A stretch of 64,000 bases of DNA from Leadbetterella lacustris (GTDB lineage Bacteria; Bacteroidota; Bacteroidia; Cytophagales; Spirosomataceae), in contig OZ248459.1 in the NCBI GenBank assembly GCA_965234335.1, positions 1 through 64,000 on the forward strand. Direction: 5' to 3'. This document shows, piece after piece, positions 34,754 through 43,536 of this stretch. Both the position numbers and the translations under genes were made by a program. The stretch's first letter is position 1. Every line of letters begins with the position of its first letter. Under the pieces are notes generated by a model, which was not told the origin of the DNA, made no database searches, and worked only from the letters and a program-made list of their open reading frames with translations.

Positions 34754-35440
34754 CTAACACACCAACTTAAACCCCTCGCCATGCAAATTCATGATCTGAA
34801 TGCTGCCGTCTGATTTTAGGTATTTTCGGAGTTTTGTTATGTATACATCCATACTGCGGGCATTGAAGTAAGAATCATCGCCCCAAATGAGTTTTAGGGC
34901 ATAACTCCTGCTGACTGTCTTGTTTTGGTTTTGGCAGAACAATTTTAATAAATCAGATTCTTTGGTGGTTAATCTATAGGTTTCGGCTCCAAGTTTTAAT
35001 TCATGCTGCAGGGAGTTAAAACTATATTTTCCAACACTAAAAACCTCAGCTTCGGGATTTATTTCTCCTTTTTTTGTTCTTTTCAATATGGCTTTTATCC
35101 TGAGTAGGAGCTCTTCCATGCTGAAGGGTTTGGTCATGTAATCATCGGCCCCCACTTCAAAACCCTTGATAGTGTCTTCTTGCATACTTTTGGCGGTAAG
35201 AAACAAAATCGGAATATCAGGATTTTTTGTTCGTATTTCCTTTGCCAATGAAAAGCCGTCTTTTTTAGGCATCATGACATCTAAAATACAAAAGTCGAAG
35301 TCTGAATCTAGAAAAATATCTAAGGCCTGATTGCCATCTTTGGCTAGCGTTACCTCATAACCTTTGGCCGTAAGATACTCTTGCAGAAGTGAGCCCAAGT
35401 TGTTGTCGTCTTCGGCCAATAGTAGTTTTATCTCGGTCAT
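34754..35440 (-). CDS. OmpR-family response regulator (RprY-like)
   Basis: 228 residues: receiver domain (1-120) with acidic pocket AEDD (9-12), phospho-acceptor Asp54 in ILDVMMPKKDG and Lys in DDYMTKPF, followed by an OmpR/PhoB winged-helix DNA-binding domain (about 130-228). With the sensor kinase directly upstream (18-bp gap, same strand) it forms a two-component pair resembling RprX/RprY of Bacteroides. Its targets are unknown. Confidence 0.9.
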   Translation of the reverse strand: MTEIKLLLAEDDNNLGSLLQEYLTAKGYEVTLAKDGNQALDIFLDSDFDFCILDVMMPKKDGFSLAKEIRTKNPDIPILFLTAKSMQEDTIKGFEVGADDYMTKPFSMEELLLRIKAILKRTKKGEINPEAEVFSVGKYSFNSLQHELKLGAETYRLTTKESDLLKLFCQNQNKTVSRSYALKLIWGDDSYFNARSMDVYITKLRKYLKSDGSIQIMNLHGEGFKLVC

Positions 35441-35458
35441 ATTTGGTTTGTTTTATTT

Positions 35459-37282
35459 TTAAGCTAGGGGTAAATTTATCGAAAACTCGGTGCCTTCCTC
35501 TATTTTACTGTTGACAGTTATGCTGCCTTTGTGCATCTCCACCATGTTTTTGACGTAGCTCAAACCAAGTCCAAATCCCTTTACGTCGTGCAAGTCGCCT
35601 TTTGGAACACGATAGAATTTTTCGAAGATTTTGTTTAGTTGGTCCTTCGGTATTCCTATTCCGTTGTCAGAAATAGTGATGCTGAGTGCCGAAGTTGTGT
35701 TGCTTGTGGCTATACTTATTTCGGGTTGTTCTTTTGAATATTTGATGGCATTGTCCATCAAATTGAAGACAATATTGGTTAAGTGAACCCTATCTGCTGA
35801 AACAATAGTTTCTTCGGCTTGCAAATCAAGATTAAGTTTAACGCCGTGTTGTTCCATTTGAACGCCCTGGTTTTTCACAACTTGGTCGAGCACCTCATTG
35901 ATGTCGATAGGCTCGAAGTGCAGGTTGAGGTCGCCTTTTTCTAGTTTGGCTATCTGTAGGACTTTTTCTATTTGTGTGCCAAGCCTTCTATTTTCTTCTG
36001 TGATAATATTGAGGTATCGTTCTGTTTTTTCAGGGCTTTTGTTTATTTCCTTATCTTTTATGACTTCAAGGGCCAATGCTATCGTTGAGACAGGGGTTTT
36101 TAGCTCATGCGTCATGTTGTTGATAAAGTCATTCTTGATATTTGAAAGTTTTTTCTGGTTCAATAAACTGTTGACAGAGTAATAGAATATACCCCCCACA
36201 AATGCGATTAAGAGAAACGAACTGCCGAAAATCGACCAAAGGTTTTTAAGTATGTAGTTCTCTTTTTCGGGGAAGTACACTTGCAAAGTTTGATCTTGTT
36301 GGAAGGTATCGTTTGGAAACAATTTTACCTTGTAGGTCTTCGATTTCGAAAAATTTTCGCCTTTGTTGAAAGAAGCAAAAACGAAGTTGCCGTTGTCTCT
36401 TACGCCATATTCAAATGGTAAGGAAATGCCCTCTTCGGCAAATTGTTTTTTCAGAAGCGTGTCGAGCATTACGTGGTTTAGCCTTTCATAAATGCTGCGT
36501 TTCCCGATAATAAAATCCTTAAATACGTCTTTCATTAAGTCAACCTTCTTTTGCTTTTTTGTAAAATTGTCATTTGGTTTATTTGAAGGTTTATTGTTTA
36601 ACTTCAGATAATCAGCGGGTTTTATTTCGTTTCCCCTGATTTCAACCGTGCTGTTGTCCTCGGCAATAAAAGCATCAAAACCCGACATGGGACTTCCTCT
36701 TTCCATGAAATCATCTTCCTCAAAAAACCGTGAAATATCTAAGATGTTGTTTTGTTTTTGAGCAATTTCTAATGATCTTTTTCTGAATTTTTCGAAAGAC
36801 CGATGCTCATCTTCCAAGAAAGTTCTCAAGTACTCGCTCTGACGCTCAGGATAAACAAACATTCTTTCGGTTAGGACATCATTTTTGGTTTGAATACCCT
36901 CAGGGTTTAAATGAATTGTAATGACATGCCTTGGTTCAAACTTCAGACTATTGCCGTCATTGTAGGCAAAATTTATGGTGTCTGATTGTATTTGTTGTGT
37001 TTTTTTAACCCGTCGTTCTGATTTTCTAGCAGCCAATCTTTTCTGGGGTTTTGATATTTCAAGCAGACGGCGTTTTTCTTCTTGAAGAATTCGTTGTTTT
37101 GCCAAAAAAACAACTTCCTGCTTTTCTATTTGGCGAGCAGTTTCTCTCAAGGTTTCATTTACTTTTCTGTCAAATTGCTCATTTTTTTCGGCAATAGCGT
37201 TTTCTATCCAATACCACTGGAAGGCTATCAAAGACAGCAGTGCGAGGAGCATAACAGCAATCAAAACATTAATTCTATTCAA
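35459..37282 (-). CDS. Membrane sensor histidine kinase (RprX-like)
   Basis: 607 residues. One membrane helix at 6-26, a large periplasmic sensor region (about 30-345, Lys/Arg/Glu-rich in its first third), a second helix at 347-370, then the HisKA domain with His392 in NNMTHELKTPVST and an ATPase domain with NLMDNAIKYS, DNGIGIP and GFGLGLSYVKNMV. It should phosphorylate the response regulator encoded next. It is divergent from the GldA-like gene. The stimulus is unknown. Confidence 0.9.
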   Translation of the reverse strand: MNRINVLIAVMLLALLSLIAFQWYWIENAIAEKNEQFDRKVNETLRETARQIEKQEVVFLAKQRILQEEKRRLLEISKPQKRLAARKSERRVKKTQQIQSDTINFAYNDGNSLKFEPRHVITIHLNPEGIQTKNDVLTERMFVYPERQSEYLRTFLEDEHRSFEKFRKRSLEIAQKQNNILDISRFFEEDDFMERGSPMSGFDAFIAEDNSTVEIRGNEIKPADYLKLNNKPSNKPNDNFTKKQKKVDLMKDVFKDFIIGKRSIYERLNHVMLDTLLKKQFAEEGISLPFEYGVRDNGNFVFASFNKGENFSKSKTYKVKLFPNDTFQQDQTLQVYFPEKENYILKNLWSIFGSSFLLIAFVGGIFYYSVNSLLNQKKLSNIKNDFINNMTHELKTPVSTIALALEVIKDKEINKSPEKTERYLNIITEENRRLGTQIEKVLQIAKLEKGDLNLHFEPIDINEVLDQVVKNQGVQMEQHGVKLNLDLQAEETIVSADRVHLTNIVFNLMDNAIKYSKEQPEISIATSNTTSALSITISDNGIGIPKDQLNKIFEKFYRVPKGDLHDVKGFGLGLSYVKNMVEMHKGSITVNSKIEEGTEFSINLPLA

Positions 37283-37374
37283 TTTTAATAATTTGATAAC
37301 TCAAAGCTAGGTTTTTTGGCTATCACTTTAAAGGCCTTTAACACTTTTTAACTACCTCTCACCTAATTGCCCAA

Positions 37375-37409
37375 TTGTCGGTTTCTTAACGAATAAATGA
37401 TTATTTTTG
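37375..37409 (+). promoter_or_regulatory. Putative promoter of the gldA-like gene
   Basis: TATTTTTG at 37402-37409 fits TAnnTTTG, with TTG at 37375-37377 (24-bp spacer, slightly long). It argues that translation starts at ATG 37436, not at the in-frame ATG at 37397 that overlaps the promoter. Confidence 0.45.
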
Positions 37410-37435
37410 TGGCAAATACTCCCTCTAAGATTTTT

Positions 37436-38143
37436 ATGGCGATATCTGTAAATCAGCTTACCAAAACTTATGGCAGCCAAACTGCGGTAAACCACATTTC
37501 ATTTTCGATAGAAAAAGGTCAGATACTGGGCTTTTTAGGGCCAAACGGTGCCGGTAAATCTACTACCATGAAGATTCTTGCTGGATTTATAAATTCTAGC
37601 TCTGGCGAAGCCAAATTGGACGAAGACATAATTACGGTAGATTCTTTAGAAACGAAAAGAAAAGTGGGCTATTTGCCTGAACACAACCCGCTATATCTAG
37701 AAATGTACGTGACAGAATACCTCGGCTTTGTGGGTGGTATGTATGGGTTGAAGGGTGACAACCTAAAAAGTAAGGTGGCCAAAGTAATAGAAATGGTAGG
37801 ACTTTCGCCGGAAAAGCATAAAAAAATAGAGCAACTTTCAAAAGGATATCGTCAAAGAGTGGGACTTGCTCAGGCACTTATTCATGACCCAGAGGTGCTG
37901 ATATTAGACGAACCCACCACGGGGCTTGACCCAAACCAATTGGTGGAAATCAGGAAATTGATAAAGGAAGTGGGTAAAAATAAGACCATTATTCTCAGCA
38001 CACACATCATGCAAGAAGTGGAGGCTATTTGTGACAGAGTGATAATCATAAACAAAGGCAACCTAGTGGCCGATAACACTTTAGAAAACCTCAAAAAAGA
38101 GGGTGGAACTTTAGAAGAAATATTTAGAAAATTGACAAACTGA
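37436..38143 (+). CDS. ABC transporter ATP-binding protein, GldA-like
   Basis: 235 residues from ATG 37436. Walker A is GPNGAGKST (35-43), the signature is LSKGYRQRVGLAQAL, Walker B is VLILDEPTTGLDP and the H-loop is STHIMQE. The segment GYLPEHNPLYLEMYVTEYL is characteristic of GldA, the ATPase of the Gld export system linked to gliding motility. As I recall, characterised GldA proteins are about 300 residues, so this one is short at the C-terminus, and no GldF/GldG genes are adjacent. It could instead serve another ABC-2 exporter. The RRM gene follows after 7 bp. Confidence 0.8.
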   Translation: MAISVNQLTKTYGSQTAVNHISFSIEKGQILGFLGPNGAGKSTTMKILAGFINSSSGEAKLDEDIITVDSLETKRKVGYLPEHNPLYLEMYVTEYLGFVGGMYGLKGDNLKSKVAKVIEMVGLSPEKHKKIEQLSKGYRQRVGLAQALIHDPEVLILDEPTTGLDPNQLVEIRKLIKEVGKNKTIILSTHIMQEVEAICDRVIIINKGNLVADNTLENLKKEGGTLEEIFRKLTN

Positions 38144-38150
38144 TATAGAG

Positions 38151-38477
38151 ATGGACATTTTTGTAGGAAGCATTCCTTTCAAATTCAAAGATCAAGACTT
38201 AGTGGATTTGTTTTCGCCGTTTGGTGAGGTCAAATCTGCCAAAATAGTGATTGACAAAAGTAGCAGACAAAACAAGGGCTTTGGTTTTGTTGAAATGGCA
38301 GATAGAAAAAGCGGACTGTCTGCTCTAAAAAAACTGAATGGTTCTGAACAAATGGGGAGAGCCATCGTAGTTTCAGAAGCCAACAAAAACAAAGACGGCG
38401 AAAGAATAGACAAAGCTCCGAGAGATTGGCACAAGCCGAAAAAGAAGAACGACAACATTATAACTTATGGTAATTAA
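38151..38477 (+). CDS. RRM-type RNA-binding protein
   Basis: 108 residues: a single RNA-recognition motif with RNP2 IFVGSI (3-8) and RNP1 KGFGFVEM (42-49), followed by a charged Lys-rich tail. Such small RRM proteins in Bacteroidota bind single-stranded RNA and are thought to act in RNA folding or cold response. Its TAA stop overlaps the ATG of the DEAD-box helicase gene (TAATG), so the two are translationally coupled and probably work on the same RNAs. Confidence 0.9.
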   Translation: MDIFVGSIPFKFKDQDLVDLFSPFGEVKSAKIVIDKSSRQNKGFGFVEMADRKSGLSALKKLNGSEQMGRAIVVSEANKNKDGERIDKAPRDWHKPKKKNDNIITYGN

Positions 38478-39721
38478 TGAAGTTTGAAGACTACAGAATT
38501 TCGAATGACATTAAAAGGAGTTTGGCCGAAAAGGGATTCAAAAAGCCCACTGACATACAGTTTAAGGCCATTCCGAATATCCTCAAAGGCGAAGATGTGT
38601 TGGCTATCGCTCAGACAGGAACGGGTAAGACCGCGGCCTTTGCTATACCGGTTATAAATATTCTGCATACCAATCCGCCCGAGTGGTTTGCCAAAGGCTC
38701 GGTAAGGGCTTTGGTAATGGTACCCACACATGAGCTTGCCCAACAAATAGCAGAGGTTTTTAAAGAAATAGCCAAATATACCAAACTGCGAATCTTGGCC
38801 TTGTTTGGTAGTACAGATCAAGACCCACAGATAGCGGCTTTTCAAAAAGGCGTGGATATTTTGGTAACTACGCCAGGCAGGATGTTTGACCTGCGTGCCC
38901 AAGGATTTATAGACTTCAGAGGCACGGAGTTTCTGATACTCGACGAGGCCGATAGAATGTTGGATATGGGTTTTTATAAAGACATTGAAGACGTTATTAG
39001 GTTTTTGCCTAAAAACAAACAAACGCTGTTTTTCTCAGCCACTATAGATGAAAAAATAAAGAAATTGGCATATTCTATCGTGAAGAATGCCATTCGTATA
39101 CAGATTTCGCCCGACGACCCCATCTCTAAAAATATCAGTCATTCGATGATTTTGATAGAAATGGATGACAAAAGATTCTTTTTGGAAAGGTTTATTAAGC
39201 AAAATGCAGATAAGAAACTGGTGGTTTTTGTGAGAACCAAAGTCAGAGCAGATAGGGTAGTGGCTGCCATGGATCGTGTAGGACTCGTGACAGAATCTAT
39301 ACATTCGGGCAAAACGCATCAAGAAAGAAAAGATACCATGCGGAGGCTAAAAACGGGGGAGTTGAAGGTGTTGATAGCTACAGATGTGAGTGCGAGAGGT
39401 GTAGATATACCCAATGTGGATTATGTAATAAACTATGACCTGCCGGATGTTCCTGGAAACTATGTGCACCGAATAGGCAGAACAGGCCGTGGCACCCAAA
39501 AAGGGAGGGCTTTGTCGTTTTGTAGTTTAGAAGAAAGGCCCATGTTGGATGCCATTGAGGATTATATTGGCCACTCCATAGCCACTCAGAAGCTCGAAGA
39601 TTTGGATTATCAAGAAACCATAATTTTCTCTGAAGCAGACCAAAAGACTTTTAAGGACGTTTTCAAAGAAATTGCTGAGTTTGAAAAAGCCATGGAAGAA
39701 AAGAAGAAAAAGAAAAAGTAA
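38477..39721 (+). CDS. DEAD-box RNA helicase (RhlE-like)
   Basis: 414 residues with all helicase motifs: Q-motif region (KPTDIQFKAIPNIL), motif I AQTGTGKT (45-52), Ia PTHELAQ, TPGR, DEAD in LILDEADRMLDMGF, SAT, and in the second domain ATDVSARGVDIP and HRIGRTGRG. The tail ends in a short poly-Lys stretch that may bind RNA. It unwinds RNA duplexes in the cytoplasm, probably in ribosome assembly or RNA turnover. It is coupled to the RRM gene by a one-base overlap. Confidence 0.92.
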   Translation: MKFEDYRISNDIKRSLAEKGFKKPTDIQFKAIPNILKGEDVLAIAQTGTGKTAAFAIPVINILHTNPPEWFAKGSVRALVMVPTHELAQQIAEVFKEIAKYTKLRILALFGSTDQDPQIAAFQKGVDILVTTPGRMFDLRAQGFIDFRGTEFLILDEADRMLDMGFYKDIEDVIRFLPKNKQTLFFSATIDEKIKKLAYSIVKNAIRIQISPDDPISKNISHSMILIEMDDKRFFLERFIKQNADKKLVVFVRTKVRADRVVAAMDRVGLVTESIHSGKTHQERKDTMRRLKTGELKVLIATDVSARGVDIPNVDYVINYDLPDVPGNYVHRIGRTGRGTQKGRALSFCSLEERPMLDAIEDYIGHSIATQKLEDLDYQETIIFSEADQKTFKDVFKEIAEFEKAMEEKKKKKK

Positions 39722-39751
39722 GAGCTTCTGAAAAGGGACTTTTTTTAATTT

Positions 39752-39928
39752 CATGTGTTTAAAGTTTACCGCTAAGGCGGAAAGACGCTAAGGAATTTTC
39801 ATTTCTCTGTGTGTTTAAAAACTTACTCATGAATGTTTCATGTATTTATTATTTACCGCTAAGGCGGAAAGACGCTAAGGGATTTTCATTTTTCTGTGCG
39901 TCTAAAGTCTTAGTCATATATGTTTTAT
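39752..39928 (-). repeat. ATGAAA-bounded repeat, two units of 87 bp
   Basis: Unit boundaries (minus strand) fall at 39754, 39841 and 39928, each 87 bp apart. The units share TTACCGCTAAGGCGGAAAGACGC and TTCTCTGTGTGT with the other loci. No gene starts at either boundary here; the 39754 ATGAAA runs into the helicase gene antisense. Confidence 0.85.
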
Positions 39929-40527
39929 TTTTGCAGTTTTTGTTATTTTAGGCACAGATACTTTGGGAGAAGGATTTCGAAACTCTCCTAAAATTTGTCT
40001 TACAAAATAGCTACTTTTAGAATATTTTCAGCCCGAATGTTTGCATTTTACCCATCTTCATAATTAAAGTTTCGGAGGGGGAAAAGCATTAATCTAAACC
40101 CACAACCAAAGAACATTTTCATCTTCCTCTTAAAGCCAAAGTCTTCATTTCAAATCATAGCGTTTGTCAATACCGATTTTAGAATTATAGGCTATTAGCT
40201 ATCCGAAATAGGCGATAAATATCTTTCTGAAGTTGGTTTGACCTACAGAGATATTAGGAGTTTTTGAGGTCAATTCCCATGTTCAGTTTTTCAGATGCCT
40301 TTCTTATGCAGTGGGTTTCTGGAATACCTGTAGTATTTTACAATCAAATACATAAATAAATTTTATGGTTTCGATATTAAAATTAAATAAAAACTAATGA
40401 ATAATAAGTCCCAATTTTGTAAAGAAATAAGAAACTACTTAATCAGCGTGTAAGTTTTCAGCATGCATAGGGTGAATGCCAATCGTTTCAAACAAATGTT
40501 ATTTTGTTCATCAAAGACAAAGTCAAT
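39929..40527. other. Intergenic region without visible gene
   Basis: About 600 bp with many stops in all frames. Short minus-strand stretches are open, but I could not match them to any family. No tRNA, repeat or clear promoter is seen, apart from a weak TATTTTG near 40500. Confidence 0.5.
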
Positions 40528-41016
40528 ATGCCAAAACCGTTATTTATCATTTGCCCTTTTTCCTGTATTGAGCCTGTTTTACAAAAAAAATTTGGAGATG
40601 ATATACTTTTTCTGACTTCAACAATAGCCTCTATTGATACAAGCGATGCAAATTTTCTGAGGTCCATAAAGTGTATTTTGAATACAGAAGAAATCACTGA
40701 AATCAAAATAGTGAACAGTACTTCTTGCAGATTTATCAATTCGGTTGTGAAAGGCTCATTAAAGGCGGATTTTCAGGCATTGGAAATGTTGGAAAAGCTA
40801 CATCAAAATAATTCCAAATATGATTTTTCAGGATTAAGCCAAGAAGAAAAAGCCTATAAGTTGGCTGAAGCGAACATAACTTTCCAAACGCTTGAGATTC
40901 TTCAGTCAAATATTCTAGGAAGTTATATTTTAAAGAAGGACATCGGAATTGAAGGATTGATTATTTCTGAAAACAATACCCATTTTAATTACTTACAATT
41001 AACCCAAAAGGTCTAA
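40528..41016 (+). CDS. Beta-carbonic-anhydrase-like protein without intact active site
   Basis: 162 residues from ATG 40528 (a TTG at 40504 is also in frame). The order of elements recalls beta-carbonic anhydrases: IICPFSCIEP (Cys9; compare CxDSR), FGDDILFLTST (compare GDxFVxRNAG), FLRSIKCILNTEEITEIKIVNSTSC (Cys67; compare LxVxxIxVxGHTxC). The catalytic Asp and Arg and the zinc-binding His are replaced (Phe11, Cys13, Ser64), so anhydrase activity is doubtful. The gene ends 1 bp before the SbtA-type transporter, so a regulatory or bicarbonate-sensing partner role is plausible. The family call is tentative. Confidence 0.45.
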   Translation: MPKPLFIICPFSCIEPVLQKKFGDDILFLTSTIASIDTSDANFLRSIKCILNTEEITEIKIVNSTSCRFINSVVKGSLKADFQALEMLEKLHQNNSKYDFSGLSQEEKAYKLAEANITFQTLEILQSNILGSYILKKDIGIEGLIISENNTHFNYLQLTQKV

Positions 41017-41017
41017 T

Positions 41018-41986
41018 ATGAACATAGATTTATTGATTGAAAATTTAAGAAATCCGGCACTTTTATTTTTTGTTTTGGGTATTTTGGCTGTTTATCTGAA
41101 AAGCGACCTGGAGATACCTTCTAATTCTTCAAAGTTTATATCTATTTATTTGTTGTTTTCTATAGGTTTTAAAGGAGGGCAGGAATTATCGCACGAAACC
41201 TTCAACTTGGATATAGCCGCAGCCATGTTGTTTGGTGTATTTATTTCCATCGTTATTCCCGTATATACTTACTTTATACTCCGCAGGAAGTTATCCGTAC
41301 AAGACTCTGGGGCTATTGCTGCTTCTTATGGGTCGGTAAGTGCCGTCACTTTTGTAACTTCCGCTGCGTATTTAGAAACCCTCCAATTAAATGTGCATGG
41401 CTATATGGTGGCTATTATGGCACTTATGGAGTCTCCTGCCATTATTGTTGGCCTTATGTTAATTTCACTTTTTGATAGAGAAAAAAGCACAAAAATTAAG
41501 AAACGCTCTGTTATTGGTCATTCCTTAACCAATGGCAGTGTGTTGTTGATATTGGGAAGTCTTGTGATAGGTTTTCTAGCCAATGCCAAACAAGCCGAAG
41601 GCATCAAGCCCTTTACCAATGATTTGTTCAAAGGTTTTCTGGCGATTTTTTTGATGGATATGGGCCTAACGAGTGGCCGTAAACTAAAGTCATTTTTTTC
41701 GTTTGGTTGGTTTCCTATAGTTTTTGCTTTTACCATTCCTTTGGTCAACGGCGTATTGTTTTCTATTCTCAGTGGGCTGATTACCGCTGATGTATCCAAC
41801 AGGTTTATGTTTGGTATTTTGGCGGCAAGTGCCTCCTACATCGCTGTGCCTGCCGCCATGAAGATAACCGTGCCGAAGGCAAATCCAGGTTTATATCTTC
41901 CGATGGCCTTGGCTGTTACTTTTCCGGTCAATATTACTATTGGTATGCCACTTTATATGGCTACAGTTCAGTATTTTAATTTTTAA
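41018..41986 (+). CDS. SbtA-type sodium/bicarbonate symporter
   Basis: 322 residues with about ten membrane helices. FFVLGILAVYLKSDLEIP, YLLFSIGFKGGQELS, AASYGSVSAVTFVTSAAYLE and MALMESPAIIVGLML match the SbtA (DUF897) family of Na+-dependent bicarbonate transporters known from cyanobacteria. In cyanobacteria the partner is the PII-like SbtB; here a carbonic-anhydrase-like protein takes that place, 1 bp upstream. It would supply bicarbonate for carboxylations in a heterotroph. Confidence 0.85.
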   Translation: MNIDLLIENLRNPALLFFVLGILAVYLKSDLEIPSNSSKFISIYLLFSIGFKGGQELSHETFNLDIAAAMLFGVFISIVIPVYTYFILRRKLSVQDSGAIAASYGSVSAVTFVTSAAYLETLQLNVHGYMVAIMALMESPAIIVGLMLISLFDREKSTKIKKRSVIGHSLTNGSVLLILGSLVIGFLANAKQAEGIKPFTNDLFKGFLAIFLMDMGLTSGRKLKSFFSFGWFPIVFAFTIPLVNGVLFSILSGLITADVSNRFMFGILAASASYIAVPAAMKITVPKANPGLYLPMALAVTFPVNITIGMPLYMATVQYFNF

Positions 41987-42001
41987 TTTTTTGAAAAAAG
42001 G

Positions 42002-42059
42002 TTCTAATGAAATTCTAATTATTAATGTTCACTTAGATTCTAATCCATCTGTATATTTG
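42002..42059 (+). promoter_or_regulatory. TTCTAAT-box promoter 1 (terC operon)
   Basis: TTCTAAT occurs at 42002 and 42013 (11 bp apart) and at 42038. The -7 box TATATTTG is at 42052-42059. The first two boxes lie at 50 and 39 bp before the -7 box, in the same 11-bp phase as the boxes of the three other promoters; the third copy is 3 bp out of phase. No TTG -33 element is present, consistent with activator dependence. Confidence 0.65.
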
Positions 42060-42078
42060 TTAAACTAACCCTAATATT

Positions 42079-42774
42079 ATGTTATCTGAAGTACTTATTC
42101 CTTTGTTTTCTTTAATTGCCTTGGAGGTAATTCTTGGCATTGACAACATTATTTTTATTTCTATTTTGGCAGATAAGCTTCCTGCTGATCAAGGAAAGAA
42201 ACTCCGCTTGTGGGGAATTGGCCTTGCGATGGTCATGCGGTTGGCCTTGTTGGGAATTATTTCTTGGATTTTAAAGCTTGACCAAGTATTGTTTACCGTT
42301 TTAGAAACAGATATGACCGGGAAAGGTATTATTTTACTATTTGGTGGCTTGTTTCTTATCTATAAAAGTACGAAAGAGATTTACCACAAAACCGAGCTAC
42401 ATCAAAACGGAGAGAATCAAAAGCAAGCAGTAGTTAGGTCATTTTCTAAGCTACTTTCAGAGGTTATAATTTTAGATTTGGTTTTTTCGGTGGATTCTAT
42501 AATTACGGCGGTGGGTATGGTTCAGGAGCTCTGGATTATGTACGCAGCGGTTATTTTTACAGTGTTAATAATGCTAGTGGCCGCAAAACCTATCAGTGAA
42601 TTCATTAGTAAACATCCATCATTCAAGATTTTGGCCTTGTGTTTTTTAATGATGATTGGAGTTTCGCTTATAGCAGAGGGTCTGTCGTTTGAAATTCCGA
42701 AAGGCTACATTTATTTCTCTATGGCTTTTGCATTTTTGGTAGATATTATTCAAATGAAAACTGTAAAAAAGTAA
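42079..42774 (+). CDS. TerC-family membrane protein
   Basis: 231 residues with seven or so membrane helices and the TerC signatures LEVILGIDNIIFISIL near the N-terminus and LDLVFSVDSIITAVGM in the second half; the Asp residues are conserved in the family. TerC proteins are linked to tellurite resistance and, in studied cases, Mn(II) export. It is the first gene of a unit with the DUF2490 protein (13 bp downstream) behind a TTCTAAT-box promoter. Confidence 0.9.
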   Translation: MLSEVLIPLFSLIALEVILGIDNIIFISILADKLPADQGKKLRLWGIGLAMVMRLALLGIISWILKLDQVLFTVLETDMTGKGIILLFGGLFLIYKSTKEIYHKTELHQNGENQKQAVVRSFSKLLSEVIILDLVFSVDSIITAVGMVQELWIMYAAVIFTVLIMLVAAKPISEFISKHPSFKILALCFLMMIGVSLIAEGLSFEIPKGYIYFSMAFAFLVDIIQMKTVKK

Positions 42775-42787
42775 TTTCGGCACATTG

Positions 42788-43453
42788 ATGTTCAAAAAAA
42801 TTGTCGTAATCGGATTTGTTTTTTTTACAAGTTTACAAGCCTCGGCTCAATCTACCGGTTCTTGGAATATTTTAAACCTGAGAGTGGATCTCAACAAAGG
42901 TTTTAGTCTTTTTGGTGAGGCCCAACTCAGGTCTTTAAAATATTATGACGATTTTCATTACCATGAATTTAAGGCTGGCTTGAACTATAGGGTTCACAAA
43001 AACCTGCTGGTCAGTATGGCAGCTGGCAAGTACGACACTTATGGAGAGGGTGGTAATTTTGAATTGCCTAAAAATAATGCAGAAATCAGACTTTGGCCGC
43101 AGGTGTTGATATCACAAGAAATCAATAAATTAAAGGTAGAAAATAGGTTTAGAACCGAAATGCGATTTACAACTAATGGGTATAGAAATCGTTTTAGGAA
43201 TAGATTTGGTGTAGCTTATCCTCTTTTTCCGAAAAAAAACCTAGAATTGGGCGTTTACAACGAGTTGTTTTTTACCAATAACGAGCCCTATTTTGAGCGA
43301 AATAGAATTTCTGTTAATGTCACTTATAAACTTAATCCTTCGAATGCGTTCATGCTAGGTTTTTTAAGTCAGTTTGATTATAAAATAAATGACGAAACCG
43401 GAAAAAATTTCATTCAGGTTGGATATTATCACAGCATTGTCAGGAAAAAGTAA
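42788..43453 (+). CDS. DUF2490-family outer membrane protein
   Basis: 221 residues from ATG 42788 (a TTG codon just before is also in frame). A signal peptide ends ASAQ. The rest is a run of beta-hairpins (NKGFSLFGEAQLRSLKYYDDF, LKVENRFRTEMRF, YNELFFTNNEPYFERNRI) typical of DUF2490, predicted to be a beta-barrel in the outer membrane. It may be involved in envelope transport or integrity; function is unknown. It ends next to the first TTCTAAT box of the response regulator gene. Confidence 0.8.
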   Translation: MFKKIVVIGFVFFTSLQASAQSTGSWNILNLRVDLNKGFSLFGEAQLRSLKYYDDFHYHEFKAGLNYRVHKNLLVSMAAGKYDTYGEGGNFELPKNNAEIRLWPQVLISQEINKLKVENRFRTEMRFTTNGYRNRFRNRFGVAYPLFPKKNLELGVYNELFFTNNEPYFERNRISVNVTYKLNPSNAFMLGFLSQFDYKINDETGKNFIQVGYYHSIVRKK

Positions 43454-43511
43454 TTCTAATTATAATCTAATATTCTTACAAGGAGTTTCTAATCTGAGCA
43501 AGGTAACTTTA
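43454..43511 (+). promoter_or_regulatory. TTCTAAT-box promoter 2 (response regulator, autoregulation)
   Basis: TTCTAAT at 43454, ATCTAAT at 43465, a weak TTACAAG at 43476 and TTCTAAT at 43487 keep an exact 11-bp register. TAACTTTA, a near match to TAnnTTTG, starts 17 bp after the start of the last box (43504). The gene start is at 43537. Confidence 0.7.
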
Positions 43512-43536
43512 AGAGTTATACTTAAACTTTTAAAAA

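Noticed and set aside
38474..39022. 182-codon minus-strand open frame
   Set aside because: Antisense to the DEAD-box helicase gene, with no recognisable domain.
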